Source: Phycomyces nitens (Eukaryota; Mucoromycota; Mucoromycetes; Mucorales; Phycomycetaceae). From it: a stretch of 64,000 nucleotides of DNA. Below are positions 35,396-46,710 of the stretch, in pieces (positions within the stretch are counted from its first letter, which is position 1; each line of letters begins with the position of its first letter). The translations under genes and the position numbers were made by a program. A model generated the notes under the pieces. The model was not told the origin of the DNA. It was given only the letters and a program-made list of their open reading frames with translations, and ran no database searches. The DNA lies in NCBI GenBank assembly GCA_022702545.1, contig JAHRBC010000001.1, positions 1,178,001-1,242,000 on the forward strand, written 5' to 3'.

Positions 35396-36902
35396 ATGGC
35401 TTCATACCTCTTGAGCTCGAGATCACTTTTGTCTCTCTGCAAAAGACAAGTGGTAACAGCAAGAATTTTTTTTGTTTCAAACCAAGTATTTATTATTTAA
35501 TGCGTAATAGAACACTCGTGGATTCGCTACAGCAAAAAACCTTCTCCCCACATTCCGTACCTCTGTACTCCCCAACGGCTTCACAGTCGCCACCGAAGAA
35601 AATCCTGCCTCGCAAACAGCCACTGTTGGCGTATGGATCGATGCTGGCTCGCGTGCCGAGAATCCCAAGAACAATGGAGCTGCGCATTTCCTTGAACACA
35701 TGGCATTCAAGGTACTACAGACAACTCACTCATTTCGTGAATATTGGCTAACAATCGCGCAGGGAACAAAAACTCGCTCTCAACGCGATCTTGAACTACA
35801 GATTGAAAACATGGGTGGTCATTTGAATGCCTATACATCTAGAGAACAAACCGTCTATTATGCCAAAGCATTCAAATCCGATGTTCCCAAAGCAGTAGAA
35901 ATCCTCTCTGACATCTTGCAAAACTCCACCTTGAAGCCAGGAGCAATTGAGCGTGAACGTGATGTGATCTTGAGAGAACAGGAAGAGGTAGACAAGATTA
36001 TGGAAGAGGTCGTGTTTGACCATTTGCACGCTACCGCCTTTCGAAATGAGTCTCTTGGCTTAACTATCCTGGGTCCCAAAGAAAACATTGAATCTCTTTC
36101 TCAGAGCGACTTGGCAAACTACATCAAGACCAACTACACTGGAGAACGCATGATTCTTGTGGGTGCAGGTGCTGTTGATCATGACCTGCTTGTCCAGCTT
36201 GCGTCCTCTCATTTTGGCCAACTTCCTACTGTTGCCAGTGCACAGACCAGCAAGAGTGCAACCAAGCAACCCAAATTCACAGGATCTACTGTTCGGTTCT
36301 CTGACCAGACTGCAAACCTTGCTCATATTGCTGTTGCAGTAGAAGGTGCAAGCTGGACTTCACCCGATTACTATCCTTTGCTTGTCATGCAATCCATCAT
36401 CGGCTCATGGGATCGTACAATGGGTGCTACAGGACATTTGGAGTCTGGCCTTTCGTCTGTGATGCATAAGCACCAATTGGCCAATTCCTTCATGTCTTTC
36501 AATACCTCTTACAAGGACACTGGTCTGTGGGGTATCTATCTAGTCTCTGAGAATAAGGACAGACTTGACGACGTGCTTTTGGCTGTTCAGAACGAATGGG
36601 TCCGTCTTTCTACTGCAGTTACTGTCAATGAGATTGAGAGAGCGAAGCAGCAGCTCAAGGCTGGACTCCTGTTGGGTCTTGATGGAAGCACGCCTATTGC
36701 AGAAGACATTGGACGTCAGCTTCTGACAGCCGGATCTCGTCAGTCCCCAAAGGAGGTTGAAGAGGCCGTTTCTCGTGTTACTGCCGAGGATGTTTCTAGA
36801 GTTGCAAAGGAGTATCTCCAGTATAAAATGGCTGCCGTGATTGGAATTGGACCAGTAGATGGAATGGGCGATTACAACAAGCTCACCGGAAGAACTCCCT
36901 AA
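35396..36902 (+). CDS. MAS1: Mitochondrial processing peptidase beta subunit
   Basis: Three exons (35396-35452, 35511-35711, 35763-36902) give 465 residues. The first exon encodes MASYLLSSRSLLSLCKRQV, an amphipathic presequence, and joins to NTRGFATAKNL, so cleavage near RGF-AT is likely. The zinc-binding HFLEH lies at residues 78-82 with the third ligand Glu158 in REQEE, the M16 inverted zincin pattern. This catalytic subunit, with the alpha subunit, removes presequences from proteins imported into the mitochondrial matrix. The 57-nt first exon is short and was placed by phase and by its targeting character; it is the least certain part. It starts only 262 bp after the MED10 stop. Confidence 0.95.
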
Positions 36903-37436
36903 GTATTGAAAATACATTCTATTGTTTGGAATCTTTGGCGATTGTTCTTTCTAGTAGTCGCACCTTTTCTTGCGAGAATATTTTTTGTTGTTCAATCCCA
37001 AGCATTCTTCCTAGTCCCTCCCCCCATTTTTTCCCCAATCTTTGCTGTAACCTCTAACAGAAACATGGAGTGTATATTAGACCAAGTGTCAAACAAGGCA
37101 ATATTGACCATGTCCACACACACACACACATTATTATCATTATTATTACTATTACTACTACTATTATTTTTACAGATAGCAAAAAATAATAATAATACAT
37201 TTCCAGAATAAAACCCTGTCGTTTATCTATATATTTTATCAAATGGCATGGTACTCCTTTGCACACTGTTTGCAAAGATTGGTATAAATATTTCCAAAAA
37301 AGGAATCAAAAAGGCTGATTGACAGATCTGAGCCATTCTCCCTTTTTTTTTGGTTGGTCAGGGTCGTGACTGTGTCTCTAAAGCATAAAACTTATTGTAC
37401 CATTCCATTCATATAGACTTGTACGCGAAAACCAGT
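36903..37436. other. Intergenic region
   Basis: About 530 bp with (CA)n and (ATT)n simple repeats near 37114-37200. No gene seen. Confidence 0.6.
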
Positions 37437-39718
37437 ATGAATCCCTCTGATACACAGACAAGTAGTATGTAGAATCAACCCACAAACCCACAACTCAACT
37501 ATACTCTCTAGACAACGAGCCTATCAGGGTTACCTGGGCACCCGATAGTTGGATTAGTACCTTTGCACAATCCAAGAAAGATTCCCAATCGATTGCTTGG
37601 GACAGGACCCAATTTACAACAAGCATGAGCACCTCAAGTCAGATCCCAACATTGTCTTTGAATGACTTTCTCTCTAGCGCATTTGGCAAAAATTCAGACA
37701 CAAAAAATGATCCTGTCAATATTACAGCCAATAGCCCCAACACGATCCACGTCAAAAATCCATTCTCGTTCTCAGAAAATGCTCTCATAGATACGGAAGA
37801 TACCCCAAGTGGAATCACCGTTAGCCAGTCAACCGGCCTTGAAAACAGAGCAGCAAATACCAATATTGAGCAGATTACCATCAATTTTGCTTCCTTGTTA
37901 GATCTGGGTTATGGAGACTGCAATAAACACAAGGCCATCGAGGTTAACATATCCCTGACGGATCTGATTCTTGGTGAACAGAGCAAGGTGACCCAAAAGC
38001 TGCTGGAAACACTATCAAATGGCAAAACATCGTCAAGTAGCCCATTCATATACAACGAGCCAGACACCCAGGATCCTTACTTTGGGCTAAATTCATCTCT
38101 GAAAAACATGCCTTCATTCCTTCAGCCTTCGCTTTTAGATGAGCCCATTTTAGAGGATTTGGCAGCCTTTGGAGCAGTAAAAGCAATCTATCCCACTAGT
38201 TCTTCTAAACCAAACTTGGCTATCCACAATTCTGATACCTTTGCCAACAATTCAAAGCTTAACCCAAAGGCGTCTGAATTTACTTTCTCACTTGGTGCCA
38301 ATCAATCTGATGCTGATGAAACACTCAGTAATCAATCAGACACTTATTCTGCCTCGGGATCTCCTTTTGGTAATGAGACGAATATCTATAATGTCGATTC
38401 ATCAAAGCTCAGCATGGAAAACCTCACTTCATTATCAAGAGCCTCCAGATCCGATACAGAACCACGTGGATCAAGTGTGGGTGCATCTGAATCCGACTAT
38501 GCTGGTCTGGAAGCAAGCACAAACACTAATGACTCCATGTGGAACCCACACAGCCTTACTGCAAATACATCGCAGGTCAGCTCAGATACCCAGGATCTAT
38601 TTGCTGAGATCCCAGTGTACGTAAGCACTACAAAGTTTAATACCAATGCTTCAGAGTTCAAAGTGGATGCACCAAGGTTCGATACGAATGATCCAGAATC
38701 CAACACCAAGGCCCCAGAGTTCAATATCAATGTACCAGAATTCAAACCGGCCAAAGACGAGTTTTTCTTTACAACAACGCTCAAGCCTGAGGCTCCAGAA
38801 TTCAAACCTATCAAAAAAGAGATTGTCTGGGCACAGGTCAACGATGAGGGCACAAAAGTCCAGGTGGATGTCTCCAAATTCAGAGTGGATGCTCCAGAAT
38901 TCAATGTTGAAGCTACAGAGTTTAAGATTGATGGTACAAAATTCAATGTTGAAGCCACAGAGTTCAAGATTACTGCCCCAGAATTTAATGTTGAAGCTAC
39001 AGAGTTCAAGGTTGATGCTCCAGAGTTCAAGGTTGATGCTCCAGAGTTCAAAGTTGATACTTTAGAATTCAAGGTTGATGCTCCAGAGTTCAAGGCTGAT
39101 ACTTCAGGGTTCAATGTTGAAGCTACAGAGTTCAATGTTGAAGCTCCAGAGTTCAATGTTGGTGCTCCAGAGTTCAATGTTGGAGCCACAGAGTTCAATG
39201 TTGGTGCTCCAGAGTTCAATTTTGGAGCTACAGAGTTCAATGTTGAAGCCACAGAATTCAAACTTGATGCTCCAGAATTCAAACCAAATGACACAGAGTT
39301 CAAACTTGATGCTCCAGAGTTCACAATCGATACAACCAGGTTTAGTATAGATAACATTGAACCAAATGTGCACCCCAAAGGATCGGACAAGACTGCTAAA
39401 GAATACAACGTAAATGGCTCGAAACTCGATACAAATGCACCAGAGTTTAACGTGTATGGTTTCGGGCTCAACGTAGATATAACTCCATTTAACCCGTTAA
39501 ACACGACCGTCGGCCAGTTCTCTGGACCTGGAATATATTCGCCTACAGCCAAAGATCCTTACGACTTTTCACCCGAAGAATACTATGATCCTAGCTACCT
39601 TACGAACTCGACAAAAAATATCAATAACCAAACACAATCCTCCTTGACCACCCCCGAATTTTCACCAAGTACCACTTCTCGAAAAATCAACTTGAGTACA
39701 TCTTTGACCTGGAACTGA
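37437..39718 (+). CDS. Heptapeptide-repeat protein of unknown function
   Basis: I do not recognise this protein. A long exon (37512-39718) is open and in frame. A short 25-nt first exon (37437-37461) with a 50-bp intron (GTAGTA...CTCTAG) extends it to 743 residues and adds a plausible RVTWAPDSWISTFAQ segment; without it the first ATG is at 37625 and the protein has 697 residues. The first 330 residues are Ser/Asn/Thr-rich. From about 38640 to 39340 there are some 30 imperfect 7-residue units of the type V-D-A-P-E-F-K / V-E-A-T-E-F-N, encoded by 21-bp DNA repeats. The C-terminus is again Ser/Thr/Asn-rich. No signal peptide, membrane span or catalytic motif. The repeats are most homogeneous in the middle, suggesting recent expansion. 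Confidence 0.7.
38990..39270 (+). repeat. 21-bp coding tandem repeat core
   Basis: The most regular part of the heptapeptide array. The unit is GTTGATGCTCCAGAGTTCAA plus one base, with alternations GTTGAAGCTACAG and GTTGGTGCTCCAG. All differences preserve frame. The complementary strand is also open (a 351-codon shadow ORF of Leu-Asn-Ser-Gly units), a by-product of the repeat. Confidence 0.85.
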
Positions 39719-42150
39719 TGTCTCTTGCAAAAACAGTCTGGCTTATTATTATTATTCTTTTTTTTTTTTTAAAAAAAAAAAAACAAGATAAATAAAGCAC
39801 TAAATATATACAATATAACTCATGTGTAAAGAGTGCCAAGTGGACTCCAGATTAACATATCCTAATAATGCACTCTGTATTTTGTTAGGAATTCTAAAGC
39901 GTACCTTTGTTGCAAAGTATAATAGTCAAAAAAACAAAAACAAAGAGGATTCGAATAAGTGTTTCTAGATAGAGTTAATCTAGTGCTCAAAATGTTTGGT
40001 TTTTTTTTTGCAAATAATGTGAATATTGATGACCTATCAATAGCCAAGAACAACCCTCTGAACCAGTCCAGTGTCCAATAATAAAGAGCAAAAATTATAA
40101 GAACACATAGATGATTTGAACATATTTAAACATGGAATTGATTATTTCAAGGCAAGGATAATTTTGGAGCATTGCGATGATGCTATTGATCAAAGTAAAT
40201 GCAATTGATCATTGACATGTGGTTTATACAATTGTAGATGAGCATTGTACACTGACGTCCTTAAATCATGACGTAATTAAAATAAAATGAAAATTCGCAT
40301 AGAACCTGTCCAGATGACCTGTCCAAGACATTATGTCGTCATTATATTCAGTCAAAGATATCTTTGCAACTTGTTCTTGTAGCTGGAGCTTTTATTATAA
40401 TCAGCATTTATTATAACACACACACACACACACACACACACAGAGAGACTTGAGTAAGCTGTGCTAGTTAATAAACATTACTTATTCTCATTATCTGACA
40501 ATTATCCAAATAAAAATAAAAATAAAGTGGTTTTTGACTAGCAAATGTGAATGGAAACCAATTGATCTTGCAACACTATCTCACAAGAAAATAGGGTATA
40601 TCAAATACAGTTCAACCATGATGTATTTGTACCAATTGTTCTTTTCCTGATGATTTTGTCTCGGTAAAGGTTATTTAATAAACCCATTTACACTCAATGT
40701 AACATGAACGGGTATTATTAACTCAACATTTGGCAGAAAACAAAGTATAATAAATCAATCAAACTCTCTTCATCACTCTATCTCTATATAGCAATAATGT
40801 CCTGTGCACTTGTGATCACCAAGATCAAAATATTGTCATTACAGGTGCCTGTGCACATCTATACATTCAACATGCATTTATGTTTAAAAAATAATATAGT
40901 CAGAAATCTCATTTTTCAATTGTATACATGATAATATACTAATAGTCCCATAAATCTTTCTAAACATATAAAAGTTGTTTGGATCAATTGCACATTTATT
41001 TGGCCAAGAATTGCTTCTCTTTCTTGCTTGCCTAGACATGTGAAAAACAACAACAACAACAACAGATTTGATGGTGTATAATTTACCCAGTTCAAAAAAA
41101 AACTATACTGATATTGTTCATTACTGTTAGACAGTGATACATTGTCTGTATTGTTTTTGGTAGCTTTACGAAATAAATACCCAAAAGCTGCCGAGAGTAA
41201 TCTTATTGACTATAAAAAGTCTGTGCTCTCGACCTATTCTGGACAATGTAGGCAGCAATGGGAGTACAAAAAAAGCAGAGCACTTGGACTTGGTACTACT
41301 ATATTTCTTTTACTTATGTAGTAAAATGAAATGCCTATCCTCTCTAATCCTACCCTTATCCATTATCACACATTAGCTCGCCACTGTTATTTATTTATTT
41401 ATTTTAAAAAAAGCTTGGCATGTCAAACTCGATAAAATTATAGATTTTATTGCTGTCAATAAAACTAATGTCTGATTCTATCCAATAATCATATCTAATA
41501 ACTAGTAAATACACAGCAATTTACTGTTTGGCCAAAATAATAATAATAATAATAATAATAATGTAAAAACGATGCTCTAGAGTCAAAAAAAAAAAAAAGA
41601 TACCTTGGTAACAATAATAGAGGATATAATTCTAGTGATCTCTAGAGCAATTGCAATCAATATATTGTTATTTTGAGATCCAAAGGCATGACTTATAAAT
41701 TATACCCAGCATGTCAGGCGAATATCACTTGGCAATAAAGATAATGTCGTATTTGAATTTGTGATATATTCTACGAATCTCAAGGGAAATTTCTCTTGAT
41801 TTTACGTCAATTTCTATCAATTCCTTTGCTATTGGGGAACTGGGGATGGGGATCATTAGAGAGAGAGAGAAAAGCCGAAACATTTATTGAAAATCACACC
41901 ACTTTAATTGGAATTAGCACCAAAAACCAAGAGAATACCATGTAAGTGCAAGAATTACCAAAATACCAAAATACCACAATACCAAATTCTGATGTATTGG
42001 GTCATATCTTCCCCTACATTTGGCTTTTTTCTTTTTTCTTTTTTTTTCACCCAACAACCAAAGATTACTTGCCAAAATATCAAGATAAACTTGTATAAAA
42101 AGAAAATAAAATCTGCGCTTGGTTTCTCTTACAATCATCTCATCCCAACA
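39719..42150. other. AT-rich intergenic region, no gene recognised
   Basis: About 2.4 kb. It contains (CA)n at 40416-40442, (AAC)n near 41048-41063, (TAA)n at 41535-41562 and A/T homopolymers. No ORF with motifs and no RNA gene were recognised. Confidence 0.55.
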
Positions 42151-43612
42151 ATGGCAGTCTTGGACGATGGCCTCACTCAGACAGAACGTCGACAGCTCCC
42201 TGTGCCAGTGACAGATATGCCACCCTTATTTGACGAACCAACTACTCTAAAGAATTGGTACAAGCACATCAATTGGGTGCATGTTATACTATTGTCCAGC
42301 ACTCCCATACTGGGAATCTATGGTATATTTACCACAAAGCTCCAGACAAACACTTTTGTCTGGTCATGGATCTACTACTCTCTGTGCTGTCTTGGAATCA
42401 CTGCAGGTAAGATACAAATTGCTGACTAATGATTTTACTAAGAGTCTTTAAACAGGCTATCATCGTCTCTGGTCTCATAAATCGTACACTGCAACACTTC
42501 CAATCAAGATCTTGCTTTGCTTGATGGGCAGTGGTGCTGTTGAGGGATCAATTCATTGGTGGTCAAGAGGGCATCGTGCTCACCATAGGTATGCCCAGAA
42601 CATATCTGCCCAGTAGTTTGCTAATAGATTCTTGTGCAGATGGACCGATTCTGACAAAGATCCCTATGCGGCCACTCGAGGATTCTTCTTTTCACACCTC
42701 GGCTGGATGCTGGTCAACCGTCCAAACAGTAGAATTGGCTATGCTGACACTGCTGATTTGAAACAAGACTCAATAGTTCAACTCCAGCATAGATACTATC
42801 CCTACATTGCTCTTCTCATGGGCTTCATCTTTCCTACCCTGGTCGCTGGTCTTGGTTGGGGCGATTTCCGTGGTGGGTTCTTCTTTGCTGCCGTCACTCG
42901 TCTTGTGCTTGTCCATCATGCCACCTTTTGTGTAAACAGCTTGGCTCACTATATTGGTGATGTTCCATATGACGATTTCCATACCCCCAAAAACTCTTGG
43001 ATAACTGCACTTGTGACAATGGGTGAGGGCTACCACAACTTTCACCATCAGTTCCCTCAAGACTACCGCAATGCCATCTTGTTCTACCAGTATGATCCCA
43101 CCAAATGGGCCATTGTTGCTCTCTGGTTCTTTGGATTTGTGACGGATCTAAAATCGTTTCCTGCAAATGAAATCGAGAAAGGAAGACTCCAGATGATTGA
43201 AAAGAAGACCGCTGAAGCAAAGGCTAAGTTGTCTTTTGGAACAGCTTTGGAAGATCTGCCGGTATACAGTATGACTGAATGTAAGTATCAAGGCTTTAAT
43301 AAGCTTGATCTAACCATTTGCATAGTCAAGGATCATGTCAACAAGGACAACAAGCAGTGGATTCTCTTGGACGGAATTGTATACGATATTGAAAACTTTG
43401 ATCACCCAGGAGGACGCAAATACCTACAGTCAGGCATTGGAAAGGACATGACGGTCTCTTTCAACGGAGGAATCTACAATCATTCAAACGGTGCTCGAAA
43501 TCTCCTGTCACGTATGCGAGTAGGAGTTGTTAGAGAACAAATGCACCTCTTGCTGCCAGACACGATTCCACCCCAATACGATGCTTCTCTTGAACCCAAC
43601 AAGAGAGAGTAA
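42151..43612 (+). CDS. OLE1: Delta-9 fatty acid (stearoyl-CoA) desaturase with cytochrome b5 domain
   Basis: Four exons (42151-42406, 42456-42588, 42640-43280, 43326-43612) give 438 residues. The three histidine boxes are intact: HRLWSH (88-93), HRAHH (125-129) and HNFHH (262-266). Hydrophobic membrane spans lie before and between them. The C-terminal cytochrome b5 domain (about 344-425) has heme ligands in FDHPGG (His370) and [11 protein letters not shown] (His396). It introduces the delta-9 double bond into palmitoyl- and stearoyl-CoA in the ER, with the fused cytochrome b5 as electron donor. Start chosen at the ATG giving a normal N-terminus; an in-frame upstream ATG at 41908 lies in low-complexity sequence. 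The third intron is 45 nt and has no stop. Confidence 0.96.
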
Positions 43613-44025
43613 TTTATTTGCATTATATTATATTATATCATATTATATTACACTATTAATATTAATATTAATAGTAATAGTAGTAGTAGTAGTATTATTA
43701 TTATTGATATTAATATTTACTATATCTGATTCACTCCTTTCTAAATATTCATATCCATCATTCAATAAACCAATCAATATATCATTAAAGTAAGCAAGAG
43801 TCTACGTGACTGTGATGGTCTACTGATGTAGTACGTCTCTCCGACCGTATCTCATTTTATTTTCTTGCATAGAAGACTAACCTCTTCATATTCTTTCCCT
43901 CTATTTTTCTTCTTCTCACCTTTCTTTTTTCTTCGTTTTAAACACCTTAGAGAGTTATTGCATCTTTTTATTTTATTATTTTATTTTATCTTTATTTTAC
44001 ATAAAAAGAAAGAACATTGATTATC
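43613..44025. other. Intergenic region
   Basis: About 410 bp with (TATTA)n and (AGT/ATT)n simple repeats just after the desaturase stop, and a pyrimidine-rich stretch near 43900-43950 that may belong to the next promoter. Confidence 0.6.
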
Positions 44026-46294
44026 ATGCAAATCACCAAACCAACTGCAAGCAATAGCCAATCTCAATCTGATTCACGTCTAGGAAATGTCAACAAGGAC
44101 GAGCTAGTGAGACTTCTTCTTCAGACTTTGCAGGACCTAGACTATCAGTAAGATTGATTTTTTTTTGGTTTCTGACATGGTACTCAAGTTTCTTTATTTC
44201 TTGTTTTAAAAACAAGTGGACCTGCAATGATGCTCGAGAAGGAATCTGGCGTTACGTTGGAATCTGATAATGTTACTTCGTTTCGCCAGGCTATCCTGAC
44301 AGGAGATTGGCCTACTGCAGAGGCACTATTGCCAACCATGGCCTTATCCAAAACCGAAGACCTTTCACAAGCTATATTTCTTATCCGACAGCAGCGATTC
44401 CTAGAGCTGTTGGAAGACAGGAAAACCTTAAAGGCACTCTACAGCCTCCGGACTGAGCTGACACCTCTAGGTCTAAATGTCGATCGTATTCATGAACTAT
44501 CGAGGTTAGTGCTTCGGTATAATGTATATATTACAAGTATATATATATAAAGAACAGGATTCTTAAAAATTACACATAAAAAAAAAGTTTGATTCTTTGT
44601 TCAACAGTCGAGGATGTAAAGGCACAGGCACGATGGGATGGTGCAGCAGGAAAATCAAGAGAACTCTTGCTGGTCGAATTACAACGCAAGTTTGTGTAGA
44701 TCTGCAGACAATGAACAAGGGCACTGATAGAAATGTCTCTTGTAGGCTATATTCTTCCTTCTTCAATGATTCCCAAGGAGCGTATGTTGACGCTCATCAA
44801 CCAGGCCTTCAAATGGCAGCGAAGAGGGTGTCTTTATCACGTTTCTGAATCGGATCATTCGCTTTTCGAAGACCACGTATGCGACAAGTAAGTAGGATAC
44901 GAACAAGAGTCCCTTTTTTTTAAAAAAAAAAAACGAAATAAAATATATATATGTATATCTAAGAATATGGTAAAAATACACAGATCTCGTTTCCCCAAAG
45001 ACACCATTCGCGTTCTCGAGGGACATGCAGATCAAGTATGGTATATTGCGTTTTCTCACAACGGCAAATACTTGGCGTCTGTCTCAAAAGATAAGACATG
45101 CACTATTTGGGATGTCAATGTAAGCAAACCAACCATACGATACCCCTAGACATTGATATATACCCATATTTGAATCCTATAGACATTTGAAGTCATTCAA
45201 GTATTAAGCGGGCAGCCAGAAAGCAGCTCTTACTGTGAATGGTCTCCAGACGACAAGAAGCTTCTAATTTGTGGGTGCGATCATGCAATGAGATTGTGGG
45301 ATCCAATGGTAAGTAGTAAGCATATTCTAGCACTTAATAATCTGGATTCCTATAGACCGGCAGTCTTCTTCACAGCTTCCATGAGCATAAAGAGCAGGTT
45401 ACGAGCTGTGCATGGTTACCTGATGGTAAACATGTAATTTCGGGTGGGTGTGATGAAAAGATATGTCTGTGGGTAAGTCAGCAGTAGGTTTTGCTACAAT
45501 AGACATTAAAGCAGCCTTTGTGTAGACTCTTGATGGTGGTCTTGTCAATAGCTGGGAATCAGAGCGAGTGTTGGACATGAAGTTATCTTTGGACGGACGT
45601 CGGCTTGTAACTGTTAGTTATGAGATGAACATCACAGTCTATGATTTTGAATTCCCAAGCATTTCTCAGACCAGGCAAGTTTCTCTCTCTCTCTCTCTCT
45701 CTCTCTTAAACTCTTGCTATTTATTATACACGAGTATAAACATTTGAAGATATAGTAAAATGAGAGAAGTCGGTGCGATTACTTCCTTGTCATTGACCAA
45801 AGATGGTCGATATGCACTGGTTAATATCAATATCAAGGAATCTCAAGAGATCCATCTGTGGGATCTTGAGGACCAAAGTCTGGTGCGCAAATATACTGGC
45901 CATAAACAGGGAGAGTACATTATTCGGTCGACATTTGGTGGTCTGGACGAGTCGTTTATACTGAGTGGAAGTGAAGGTAAATAAACGATGGGCACTTTGA
46001 TCTCTAAACTTATCATGACTACAGATAATTGTGTTTATGTCTGGAGCAGAGAACACCAGGATTTATTAGAGGTCCTTCATGGCCACACAGACACCGTGAA
46101 CTGTGTGTCCTGGTACCCTACCTCACATACAATGTTTGGAAGTGGAAGCGACGATGGCACTATTCGAATGCAAGTATTAAGTATCCTTGGCATCCTAGAC
46201 CAATACTAACCATCGATAAATGAATGACCTTAGTTGGGGACTCAAATCCCAATCCCCCCTTTGCCCAGACGACAAGGGCAAGTTCCGGGCATGA
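44026..46294 (+). CDS. GID7: GID/CTLH ubiquitin ligase subunit Gid7 (WDR26 homologue)
   Basis: Eleven exons (44026-44147, 44217-44504, 44588-44685, 44746-44887, 44984-45119, 45183-45308, 45356-45472, 45526-45674, 45756-45976, 46025-46169, 46234-46294) give 534 residues. Order seen: LisH (KDELVRLLLQTLQDLDYQ), CTLH/CRA region (SFRQAILTGDWPTAEALLP; ELSSLILCSTVEDVKAQA; QRYILPSSMIPKERML), then WD40 repeats (VLEGHADQVWYIAFSHNGKY; CEWSPDDKKLL; VTSCAWLPDGKHVISGG; up to LHGHTDTVNCVSW and DDGTIRIWG). This architecture is that of Gid7/WDR26, a subunit of the GID E3 ligase that degrades gluconeogenic enzymes in yeast. Three introns start with GC, not GT (44686, 45675, 46170); only these choices keep frame and conserved sequence. 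Confidence 0.93.
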
Positions 46295-46710
46295 TATAAT
46301 ATAATATAGTATAATATAGTATATAAAGAGACATGAGATGCCTTCCAGAATAAAAAATGTATAAAAAGAACATTTACTCGTTGAGATTTGTATTTATGGT
46401 ATTCAAGCGCACTTGATATATGTCATGTCAAAGCCGTCTAGAGACCTCTTTGAATACTGTTCACCTACAGTGACTTTAGCTTTAGATAAATAGAGCCATA
46501 ATAGACACGCCACCATATTTTCATCCTATTTTTTATATTATTTTTATAAAAATAAAATATATATATAAAAAAAGGGCGGAAGATTAAAAAGTTTCATGTA
46601 AAGCGTTTTGGAACCATTTCCCCTTACTCCAAAAAAAAGGCAGAACAAAAATAAAGTCTCTTTCTTATTTGATTTATTCATCTGTCAAGAAACTGAACGT
46701 TGAATTGATC
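46295..46710. other. Intergenic region between GID7 and VPS41
   Basis: About 415 bp, AT-rich, with (ATA)n near 46300-46320. Nothing else seen. Confidence 0.6.

Noticed and set aside
38497..39552. 351-codon ORF antisense to the heptapeptide repeats
   Set aside because: It is the complement of the 21-bp coding repeat and shows only a Leu-Asn-Ser-Gly shadow pattern.
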